Below are positions 1 through 5,393 of a stretch of 7,494 nucleotides of DNA, in pieces. The notes under the pieces were generated by a model, which had not been told where the DNA came from, searched no databases, and saw only the letters and a list, made by a program, of their open reading frames with translations. This DNA is from Bacillota bacterium (GTDB taxonomy: Bacteria; Bacillota; Clostridia; Christensenellales; Aristaeellaceae). The stretch covers positions 1-7,494 of the forward strand of contig JAEWWY010000368.1 in assembly GCA_023458835.1 (NCBI GenBank). Reading direction: 5' to 3'. Each line of letters begins with the position of its first letter. The stretch's first letter is position 1. The position numbers and the translations under genes are program-made.

Positions 1-438
1 ATGTGTTATTTGTATCTGCGTGATGCAGGCTTGGCGGAGGATGCCGTACAGGACACATTTATCAAGGCCCATCGTAGTTTCGACCAATTCCGTGGCGACA
101 GCAGCGAACGTTCATGGCTCATGAGAATTGCCATCAATACGTGCAAAGACTACCATCGGACAGCGTGGTTTTGGCTTGTTGACCGCCGCATCTCTCCTGA
201 TGCCTTACCGCAGGCTTCTAGCGAAATACGCACATCAGACGATACAGTCCTTGCTGAAGTAATGCGCCTTGCAAGTAAGGATAAGGATGTCATTCTGCTA
301 CGGTATTATCAAGATATGTCCTTGGCAGAGATAGCGCAGACGCTTGGAATCCCGCAGCAAACAGTATCTTCGCGGCTACAGCGTGCCAAAGCAAAACTAT
401 ACAGGAAGCTGGAAAGGTGGTATTTCGATGAAGAATAA
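1..438 (+). CDS. ECF-type RNA polymerase sigma factor, 5' end cut by window edge
   Basis: This is a sigma-70 family ECF sigma factor that would direct RNA polymerase to a set of envelope- or stress-related promoters. The visible 145 residues hold most of region 2 (residues about 3-50, with AEDAVQDTFIKAHRSF and SWLMRIAINTCKDY) and region 4 (about 85-140, with the helix-turn-helix SLAEIAQTLGIPQQTVSSRL). The sequence starts directly in region 2.1, and ECF factors usually have some 20-30 more residues before this point. The ATG at base 1 is therefore probably an internal methionine and the true start lies upstream of the window. The stop overlaps the next gene, a likely membrane anti-sigma protein, so the two are translationally coupled and presumably work as a pair. 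The ECF subgroup and its target promoters cannot be told from here. The family call is very secure. Confidence 0.93.
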   Translation: MCYLYLRDAGLAEDAVQDTFIKAHRSFDQFRGDSSERSWLMRIAINTCKDYHRTAWFWLVDRRISPDALPQASSEIRTSDDTVLAEVMRLASKDKDVILLRYYQDMSLAEIAQTLGIPQQTVSSRLQRAKAKLYRKLERWYFDEE

Positions 439-1621
439 ATTTCAGGGTTTGGTCGATGACCGTCTATCTGGCTTAGAATGGACGGCGGAAGAAAAGCACA
501 AGGTCATTAGCAAATTGAAGGGGGAAAAAATAATGAAAAAAAAGCTTTCGCTTGGTTTTGTGGTTGTGGCTGCTTTGCTGCTCGTAGTAGTGGCGGCGCT
601 GGCCATTACTCAGTGGAATCCGATGATTGAACAGATTTTTGCAACTGAACAGAAGCAAGGTCAAATTGAGACATGGGCGTTGAAGGATAAGGAGACCCTC
701 ATTACCGCGATGCAAGATGGTGGTTATGATATGTCCACCTTGCCTGAGATACAAGCGCTTGCGGATGAGGCAAAAGATGCTGCGCTCACGAAATGGCTTA
801 ATGAACAGTTTTCTGGTGAAGTGGCTTCAATCCACGTTTCAGCAATGGAAAAGTTGAAAGGCTTCTTTGATACATGGAGCCTTGAAGATAAGGCATGGTA
901 TAGCGGCCTGCAGCTTCAGGCAAAAATGGTCGCCGACGGTGATTTCATAAACACGATTCCTGAGAAGCAGAGCGTAACGAAAGATATGGCGGTAAGCACC
1001 TCAGAAGCTTTGCTTGGAAGGCTGGTTGATGTCTCGCCAGACGACCTTCGCGCCTATCAAGTAAACATATTTTATGGTTACTACCACCCGAATATGGAAC
1101 ACCATTACTGGCTGGTCCACTATCGAAACCGGGAGGGAAACAACCTGGTGTATGCGGTGAAAGTGTCCGATAGCCCGACGATGGAGGCGGAGTGCATATT
1201 CAAACCTATTACGGCTGGGGAGCTAAAAGCTATGAACGAAAGGAATGAAAAGGCCATAGCGGAAAAGCGGTCGCTCCTTCAGCAACTTGAAGCCGAAAGA
1301 GGACCCATCATTACATGGACGTTAGAACAGAAGGCAGCCTTCGATTCCGATTATGGGATACCTACAGGCGATGATATAAGCGAAGATGAAGCTTTCACTT
1401 TAGCAAAAAAGGCGATCCATGAAAAGTTTGGGGTTTCACTGGAGGCTATGGACGCCTGGGGATGCTATTCCTTCTTTTCCGTCTTGAATCCGGAAAACCG
1501 CCATTTTGCAGTACATTTTTTCTCCGACCCAGAAACCGCAAGGGATCTGCTTTACTCCGTAGAAGTAACGAGTTCTGGAGAAGTCATCCTTATCCAGGGC
1601 CCTGACGATGGCAATGGCTAA
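428..1621 (+). CDS. Single-pass membrane protein, probable anti-sigma factor of the upstream ECF sigma factor
   Basis: The 397-residue protein has a short charged cytoplasmic segment (residues 1-40), one transmembrane helix (about 41-60, LGFVVVAALLLVVVAALAI) and a large outside domain. This layout, directly after an ECF sigma gene, suggests that the N-terminus holds the sigma factor and the ectodomain senses an external signal. No named anti-sigma domain such as a zinc finger is visible. The ATG at 428 is chosen because AGGTGG at 415-420 lies 7 bases upstream and the reading frame overlaps the sigma gene by 11 bases. A longer frame from 344 has no such support. The ectodomain repeats a TWxLxxK motif at residues 82-88, 149-155 and 297-303; the last two copies are each followed by a similar alpha/beta-looking unit. 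A second start at 533 also has a strong ribosome site. The anti-sigma role is inferred from position and topology. Confidence 0.75.
   Translation: MKNKFQGLVDDRLSGLEWTAEEKHKVISKLKGEKIMKKKLSLGFVVVAALLLVVVAALAITQWNPMIEQIFATEQKQGQIETWALKDKETLITAMQDGGYDMSTLPEIQALADEAKDAALTKWLNEQFSGEVASIHVSAMEKLKGFFDTWSLEDKAWYSGLQLQAKMVADGDFINTIPEKQSVTKDMAVSTSEALLGRLVDVSPDDLRAYQVNIFYGYYHPNMEHHYWLVHYRNREGNNLVYAVKVSDSPTMEAECIFKPITAGELKAMNERNEKAIAEKRSLLQQLEAERGPIITWTLEQKAAFDSDYGIPTGDDISEDEAFTLAKKAIHEKFGVSLEAMDAWGCYSFFSVLNPENRHFAVHFFSDPETARDLLYSVEVTSSGEVILIQGPDDGNG
518..535 (+). promoter_or_regulatory. Internal ribosome binding site and possible second start (ATG 533)
   Basis: AAGGGGGA at 518-525 sits 7 bases before an in-frame ATG at 533-535, inside the probable anti-sigma gene. 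It looks as good as the site for the first start. Initiation here would give a 362-residue protein beginning MKKKLSLGFVVVAALL, with the membrane or signal segment at its N-terminus and without the 35-residue cytoplasmic part. Use of this site is inferred from sequence alone. Confidence 0.45.
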
Positions 1622-1680
1622 TACTCGCTAATCTATAACCCAGGATGCTTATAACATTGGATACCAGATAGGAAAACACT

Positions 1681-1725
1681 GCTGTCCAGACCTGAGGATG
1701 AACCTCCCGTCTGGACAGCTTTTTT
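1681..1725 (+). terminator. Intrinsic terminator of the sigma/anti-sigma operon
   Basis: A perfect 11-bp stem (GCTGTCCAGAC at 1681-1691 with GTCTGGACAGC at 1709-1719) is followed at once by six T (1720-1725). The 17-base loop can form an extra GAGG/CCTC pairing. It lies 60 bases after the stop of the probable anti-sigma gene and should end that transcript. Confidence 0.9.
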
Positions 1726-2014
1726 GGGTCATAGGTATTATCAAGTTCTATGATGGCGCATGCTTCTTCCGATGCAAAGGGAAGGAAAAAGTGGCAGCCG
1801 AACCCTTGGTGTTTACCTCCTACAGTATCCGCCGGGCGGTCTCGCTGACGGCGGCGTGCAAAAGCTGATAAGAAGGATGATGGAAGCAAAAACCCGAGCC
1901 AAACCCCAAGGGATACCTATATGAATTTGAAGGAAACTGTAAGATAGAAATGTATAAGCAAGAGGAAAGTGGCCTGTTTAATGCAAAAAAGACATTTTCT
2001 TGCATAAGTAGAAC
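1726..2014. other. Intergenic stretch without a supported gene
   Basis: About 290 bases lie between the two convergent terminators. Several short open frames occur: 1760-1924 (54 codons from ATG, no ribosome site), 1791-1868 (25 codons from GTG after AGGGAAGGA) and a frame open over 1881-2048 that lacks a good start and runs into the tRNA. None shows a recognisable motif. An AT-rich hairpin is present at 1981-2005 (ATGCAAAAAA, loop GACA, TTTTCTTGCAT with one bulged C). The first half is more GC-rich than the second. I assign no function. Confidence 0.5.
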
Positions 2015-2040
2015 AAAAATCCGTCCCTTTCGAGACGGAT
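2015..2040 (-). terminator. Intrinsic terminator of the tRNA-Arg gene
   Basis: Read on the minus strand, ATCCGTC (2040-2034), an 8-base loop and GACGGAT (2025-2019) form a 7-bp stem that runs into a T tract (2019-2015). It starts three bases after the encoded CCA end of the tRNA, so it is well placed to end the tRNA transcript. Confidence 0.8.
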
Positions 2041-2042
2041 TG

Positions 2043-2119
2043 TGGTGAGCCTGGCGGGATTCGAACCCACGACCTTTTGATTCGTAGTCAAACACTCTAT
2101 CCAGCCGAGCTACAGGCCC
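2043..2119 (-). tRNA. tRNA-Arg (anticodon ACG), CCA encoded
   Basis: Folding the minus strand gives a complete 77-base cloverleaf. The acceptor stem is GGGCCTG/CAGGCTC with one G-U pair, and the D stem is GCTC/GAGT. The anticodon stem is TTTGA/TCAAA with loop CTACGAA, the variable region is AGGTC and the T arm is GTGGG-TTCGAAT-CCCGC. The 3' end ACCA (discriminator A, then CCA) is encoded at 2046-2043. The anticodon ACG lies at plus-strand 2085-2083. In bacteria its first A is normally changed to inosine by TadA, which allows reading of CGU, CGC and CGA. The gene has its own promoter and terminator and points toward the sigma factor operon. Confidence 0.96.
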
Positions 2120-2145
2120 GAGGCTGTCATTGGGACAGCTTTTGT

Positions 2146-2174
2146 ATTATAGCAAAGATGCTTTGAAAAAGCAA
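2146..2174 (-). promoter_or_regulatory. Promoter of tRNA-Arg
   Basis: On the minus strand a perfect -10 box TATAAT (2151-2146) lies 17 bases after a partial -35 box TTGCTT (2174-2169, three of six consensus bases). Transcription would start near 2139, about 20 bases before the tRNA. The leader between them contains a small hairpin (GCTGTC/GACAGC, 2123-2139). Confidence 0.72.
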
Positions 2175-2186
2175 CAGGGAGAATAC

Positions 2187-2223
2187 AGTTTCTTAAGAAA
2201 AAGTCAGAGCAAAGTTTCTTCAG
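2187..2223. repeat. Palindrome and imperfect direct repeat upstream of the response regulator
   Basis: TTTCTTAAGAAA at 2189-2200 is a perfect 12-bp palindrome. AGTTTCTTAAG (2187-2197) recurs as AGTTTCTTCAG (2213-2223), 10 of 11 bases the same, 26 bases apart. Spaced direct repeats of this sort are compatible with an AraC-family operator, but the distance to the gene (over 120 bases) and the AT-rich content make chance a fair alternative. Confidence 0.25.
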
Positions 2224-2317
2224 GCTTTTGAGAAGCGGGCGGCTTGCTTTTTCAGCCGGGGCGCCTTACACGGGAATCAGCCAGGAAAAATTATCAATAG
2301 CGGCATCATACCGTCTG

Positions 2318-2339
2318 TGTTATGATACATGCGGAGGGG
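2318..2339 (+). promoter_or_regulatory. Possible extended -10 promoter and ribosome binding site of the response regulator
   Basis: TGTTATGAT at 2318-2326 matches an extended -10 box (TGn plus five of six bases of TATAAT). No fair -35 box lies 16-18 bases before it. Transcription would begin near 2333, only just before the ribosome site GGAGGGG (2333-2339), giving a very short leader. The ribosome site is clear and decides the start at 2346, while the promoter is tentative. Confidence 0.4.
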
Positions 2340-2345
2340 ATGGCT

Positions 2346-3083
2346 ATGAGTGCCGGCATCCTGATCGTGGAAGATGACGCGCGTACCCGCAAAACCATAG
2401 AGGGGCTGTGCGTTGGGCACCGGCATTTTGCCGATGCGGATATCCGCCATGCGGAGAACGGCCTGGACGCCTGGCAGCAAATGCAGGCTGCCCGGCCGGA
2501 TGCCATGTTTTTGGACATGGAGATGCCCGGCATGAATGGGCTGGAATTGCTGACCCTGATGAAGGAGAAGGGCATCTTTGTGCATATCGTGGTCATCAGC
2601 GGCTATGACAGCTACCCATATACCCGCAAGGCGCTTCAATACGGCACGGTGGATTACCTGCTCAAGCCCATCGACCGCAAGCAGATGGGCACGGTGCTGG
2701 ATTGCCTGTGGCTGCGGCTGTGCGCGCCAAGGGAGTCTTCTTCCCTGCACGCGCTTCCGGCATCGCCTGAAAACCACAGCCCCATGGATGCGCTAAAGCA
2801 GTATATCGATACCTACTACGCGCAGCCGCTGTCGCTGACGGAATTGGCGGAACGCTTTCACTATAACCGGGACTATGTTTCCAGGGAGTTCAAAAACAGG
2901 TACGGCATCGGTTTGGTGCATTACATCAATGAGGTGCGCCTGGAGCGAGCCCGGATTTTGCTGGAGCAGGACCTGCCTGTGAAAGAGGTCTGCACCAAGG
3001 TGGGATTCTATGACGACAGCTATTTTATACGGATCTTCAAGCAAAAATTTGGCCAATCGCCCGGACGCTATGGAGCGAAATAG
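2346..3083 (+). CDS. YesN-type response regulator with receiver and AraC-family DNA-binding domains
   Basis: This 245-residue two-component regulator presumably switches on the neighbouring sugar transporter. Its receiver domain spans residues about 3-120, with the acidic pocket E9/D10/D11, the phosphorylated D57 in FLDMEMPGMNG, the switch residue S85 in VVISGYDSY and K107 in YLLKPID. After a short linker comes an AraC-type DNA-binding domain (about 147-244) with two helix-turn-helices (SLTELAERFHYNRDYVSREF, and VKEVCTKVGFYDDSYFIRIF) and the typical end FGQSPGRYGAK. YesN-like proteins are often much longer because of a central region; here it is absent, as in the short members. The start at 2346 is chosen because GGAGGGG lies 6 bases upstream; ATGs at 2322 and 2340 are too near or ahead of it. 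The partner is probably the YesM-type kinase about 3.1 kb downstream. All key residues are present. Confidence 0.93.
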   Translation: MSAGILIVEDDARTRKTIEGLCVGHRHFADADIRHAENGLDAWQQMQAARPDAMFLDMEMPGMNGLELLTLMKEKGIFVHIVVISGYDSYPYTRKALQYGTVDYLLKPIDRKQMGTVLDCLWLRLCAPRESSSLHALPASPENHSPMDALKQYIDTYYAQPLSLTELAERFHYNRDYVSREFKNRYGIGLVHYINEVRLERARILLEQDLPVKEVCTKVGFYDDSYFIRIFKQKFGQSPGRYGAK

Positions 3084-3084
3084 T

Positions 3085-3172
3085 CAAATTTGTCTCATTT
3101 TTTGATCAATTTTCTACTAATCGGGGGCCGTGGAATGATGCTAGTATGATAGCAGAAATCAACTGAAGGAGG
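3085..3172 (+). promoter_or_regulatory. Probable control region of the transporter operon
   Basis: The 96-base gap before the binding-protein gene holds a candidate -10 box TATGAT (3145-3150) without a good -35 box at the normal distance. Poor -35 boxes are typical of promoters that need an activator. Upstream lie the small palindromes CAAATTTG (3085-3092) and TTGATCAA (3102-3109), and two TTTG...ATTT half-sites start 12 bases apart (3089 and 3101). These could be the regulator's binding sites. A strong ribosome site AAGGAGG (3166-3172) lies 7 bases before the ATG at 3180. The ribosome site is certain; the rest is inference. Confidence 0.4.
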
Positions 3173-3179
3173 TTTTTGC

Positions 3180-4454
3180 ATGAAACGTACCAGTAAAATC
3201 ATTTCCCTGGTTCTGGCAGTCATGGTGCTTTGCGGCAGCGCGGGAACGGCGCTGGCGGCAGCGATGGGGGCGGGCAAAACAGTCATCCGCTTTGAAAACC
3301 ACGGCGCCAATAAGCACGAGCTGTTCTCACTGGCCGTACAAATCTTCAACGAATCCCAGGATGAGGTGTACGTCGATTTCCAGACCAATACCACCGACTG
3401 GGAAGCGTCCTTCTGGGCGGCATTGGCGGTGAATGATGCGCCGGATATCGTTACCCACATCGCCCAGGCGCGCATTGCCCAATACGCGGATGCCGGCCAT
3501 CTGCTGGATCTTTCCGGCCTGGCCTGCGCCGGTTTCATCGCCGATGAGGCCAAGCCGGCGGTCTCCTACAAGGATGGGCTGTATGCGATTCCGGTGCAAA
3601 CAGAAATCTATGGCGTATTCTACAACAAGGATTTGTTTGCGCAGGCCGGCATCACGGCGCTGCCCGCCACCATCACCGAGTTTGAGCAAACGCTGGAAAA
3701 GCTGAAAAGCCTGGAGCCACAGAATGTTTACCCCATCGTCGCCCAGTACCGCGATCCCGGCCAGTTGGGCTTCTGGGGGCTGTATGGCGCGGCGGGCTCG
3801 CTGTATCAGTCGGTATCCGAGCAAGGCATCGACAAGGCGGCCGTAGCCAAGGGGGAGTACAAGTTTGACAACCCGCGCTTCCGGAACATAATGCGCGTCT
3901 ATGAGCTGGTGCGCCAGTATGCGCAGCCCCGGGCGGAGGATACTGATTATACGACCCATAACACGATGTTTGCCGGCGGTGAGGCCGCCATGCTGATTAT
4001 GGGCAACTGGATGATCAGCCAGATGCGTGAGCTGAATCCCGATATCAACGTGGGCATGTTCCCGTTGCCGGTTTCCGAGGATCCGGCCGACGCGATGTTT
4101 GCTGAGGACTACAACCTGGTGATCAACGTCAATGCCCACACCCAGCACAAGGAAGCGGTGGACAAGTTCCTGGCCTTCTTCTGCGATTACACCAAGCCCA
4201 CCAAGGAGTTTTTCATCAAGAACGCGCTGCCCAGCGGCCTGAAGGATTTTGAAAAGGTGGTAACGTATGACGCCTCGCTCGAAGCGCCGCTGGCTGCCGC
4301 CCAAACCTCCGAATACTTCACGCGTGTGATGCCCACCGGCTTTGACTTGGGCAAATGCCTGCAGGAATACATGATGGACAAGTCCATGACGATTGACCAG
4401 GCGGTCAAACTGATCCAGAACGATTATGACCAGCATGTGGCAAGCATGAAGTAG
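3180..4454 (+). CDS. Extracellular solute-binding protein (family 1) of a CUT1 sugar ABC transporter
   Basis: This 424-residue protein captures a carbohydrate outside the membrane and hands it to the two permeases encoded next. It has an N-terminal signal sequence (basic MKRTSK, hydrophobic IISLVLAVMVLCGS) with a likely signal peptidase I site after ALA (residue 26). Family features follow: the first lobe (VIRFENHG; APDIV), the strongly typical GLYAIPVQTEIYGVFYNKDL at about 133-152, TEFEQTLEKLK, and the second-lobe motif FAGGEAAMLIMGNWM at about 264-278 before PLPV. The length fits the family. Oddly, there is no lipobox: the only early cysteine, C18, follows MVL rather than a small residue, so lipid anchoring is doubtful. 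The ribosome site AAGGAGG is strong. Family and YesMN context suggest an oligo- or monosaccharide substrate, but which sugar cannot be told. Confidence 0.93.
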   Translation: MKRTSKIISLVLAVMVLCGSAGTALAAAMGAGKTVIRFENHGANKHELFSLAVQIFNESQDEVYVDFQTNTTDWEASFWAALAVNDAPDIVTHIAQARIAQYADAGHLLDLSGLACAGFIADEAKPAVSYKDGLYAIPVQTEIYGVFYNKDLFAQAGITALPATITEFEQTLEKLKSLEPQNVYPIVAQYRDPGQLGFWGLYGAAGSLYQSVSEQGIDKAAVAKGEYKFDNPRFRNIMRVYELVRQYAQPRAEDTDYTTHNTMFAGGEAAMLIMGNWMISQMRELNPDINVGMFPLPVSEDPADAMFAEDYNLVINVNAHTQHKEAVDKFLAFFCDYTKPTKEFFIKNALPSGLKDFEKVVTYDASLEAPLAAAQTSEYFTRVMPTGFDLGKCLQEYMMDKSMTIDQAVKLIQNDYDQHVASMK

Positions 4455-4465
4455 CAGCCGCGAGC

Positions 4466-4498
4466 GCGGGCGGAAGACGGATGGCGTTTTCCGCCCGC
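4466..4498 (+). promoter_or_regulatory. Strong intercistronic hairpin between binding protein and permease genes
   Basis: GCGGGCGGAA (4466-4475) pairs perfectly with TTCCGCCCGC (4489-4498), and three more inner pairs (one G-U) leave a 7-base loop. No T tract follows; the ribosome site of the next gene comes only five bases later. It is therefore more likely an mRNA-stabilising or partial-termination element than a full terminator. Hairpins in this position, as between malE and malF of E. coli, are known to keep binding-protein levels above permease levels. Here that role is inferred. Confidence 0.7.
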
Positions 4499-4514
4499 AT
4501 TTGGAGGAATCACC

Positions 4515-5393
4515 ATGTTCAATTCCGATCATCGCAGGCTCAACTTCGCGTTGTTCTGCGCTCCGTTTTTGCTTTTGTACGGGATCTTTTTTTTAGCGCC
4601 CGCATTGATGGGTGTATGGTATTCCTTTACGGACTGGAACGGCATGAATACGCAGTATCGCTTCGTAAGCATAGAAAACTATGTGCGCAGCCTGCAGGAT
4701 GCCCGTTTTTTACAGTCCTTTGGGTTTACCTTCCGATACACGGCATTGTATACAGTGACGGCAAACGTGCTGGCATTGGGCATCTCGGTGTGCCTGGCAA
4801 AGGAAAGCAGAAGGAATACCGCCCTGCGGGGCGTGTTCTTTACGCCCAATGTGCTGAACCTGGCCACCGTCGGCTTTATATGGCAGTTCATACTGGGCAC
4901 ACTGAACATGGGGCTGTACAAGAAAACCCATTGGCCTGTTTTCGCTGTGAGCTGGCTAAGCGACAAGAACATTGTGCTTTACACCGTCACAATGGTACGT
5001 GTATGGGTCTCGGCGGGCTATCTGATGATGATCTATATCGCGGGCATTCAAACGATCGACCATTCGGTGCGGGAGGCCGCCATCGTGGACGGAGCGCATG
5101 GGTTCAAGCTGTTCCGCCACATTACGCTGCCGCTGATCATGCCTTCGGTCACTTCCTGCGTGTTCATCTCCCTGATCAACAGCCTGAAGATCTTCCCGCT
5201 GCTGATGACGCTGACAAACGGCGGCCCCGGCTATTATTCCGAGAGCGTAAGCCTGAACATCTACCGGGAGGCGTTTGAAAACTACCGGTTCGGCTATGCC
5301 AGCGCCAAGGCCGTTTTCTTCACCCTGGTGATCCTGCTCATTACAGGCATTCAGTTGTTTGTTTTAAAGCGGAAGGAGGAGGACATCGTTTGA
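4515..5393 (+). CDS. Sugar ABC transporter permease, MalF/UgpA type
   Basis: This 292-residue integral membrane protein forms one half of the channel of the CUT1 importer. It shows the family pattern: a first membrane helix near residues 11-32 (FALFCAPFLLLYGIFFLAPA), WYSFTDWN, then further helices to about residue 284. The cytoplasmic EAA loop reads EAAIVDGAHGFKLFRHITLP from residue 187, with E187, D192, G193 and the closing prolines P206 and P210. This loop docks the ATPase. NGGPG at 235-239 is also typical. The charged C-terminus KRKEEDIV is cytoplasmic. GGAGG at 4503-4507 lies 7 bases before the ATG. The stop shares bases with the TTG start of the second permease, so the two subunits are translationally coupled. 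An overlapping frame (4481-5278) is a shadow. Confidence 0.94.
   Translation: MFNSDHRRLNFALFCAPFLLLYGIFFLAPALMGVWYSFTDWNGMNTQYRFVSIENYVRSLQDARFLQSFGFTFRYTALYTVTANVLALGISVCLAKESRRNTALRGVFFTPNVLNLATVGFIWQFILGTLNMGLYKKTHWPVFAVSWLSDKNIVLYTVTMVRVWVSAGYLMMIYIAGIQTIDHSVREAAIVDGAHGFKLFRHITLPLIMPSVTSCVFISLINSLKIFPLLMTLTNGGPGYYSESVSLNIYREAFENYRFGYASAKAVFFTLVILLITGIQLFVLKRKEEDIV
5373..5392 (+). promoter_or_regulatory. Ribosome binding site that selects a TTG start for the second permease
   Basis: A long purine stretch AAGGAGGAGG (5373-5382) ends 7 bases before TTG at 5390. The next in-frame ATG (5399) would be 16 bases away, too far for good initiation. The TTG overlaps the stop of the first permease as TTGA. 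Confidence 0.75.

Noticed and set aside
1590..1889. Minus-strand open frame of 99 codons after the probable anti-sigma gene
   Set aside because: It runs straight through the intrinsic terminator, overlaps the coding end of the upstream gene, and shows no motif and no good ribosome site.
1881..2048. Plus-strand frame open for 55 codons with protein-like composition (GYLYEFEGNCKIEMYKQEE)
   Set aside because: It has no well-placed start or ribosome site, and its end codes through the tRNA terminator stem and the 3' end of the tRNA. It could at best be a remnant.
1820..2095. Minus-strand open frame of 91 codons
   Set aside because: It begins inside the tRNA-Arg gene and crosses the tRNA terminator, so it is a chance frame.
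2121..2143. Small hairpin GCTGTC/GACAGC followed by TTTT, like a plus-strand terminator
   Set aside because: The stem has only 6 bp and four T, and no plus-strand gene ends before it. It lies in the leader of the minus-strand tRNA transcript, so a terminator role is unlikely.
4466..4498. The hairpin after the binding-protein gene as a full intrinsic terminator
   Set aside because: It lacks a T tract, and the first permease follows with a strong ribosome site and no obvious new promoter, so readthrough is expected.
3327..4532. Minus-strand open frame of 401 codons opposite the binding-protein gene
   Set aside because: The plus strand holds a full family-1 binding protein with signal sequence and ribosome site. 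The antisense frame is histidine- and arginine-rich and low in motifs, a typical shadow in GC-rich DNA.
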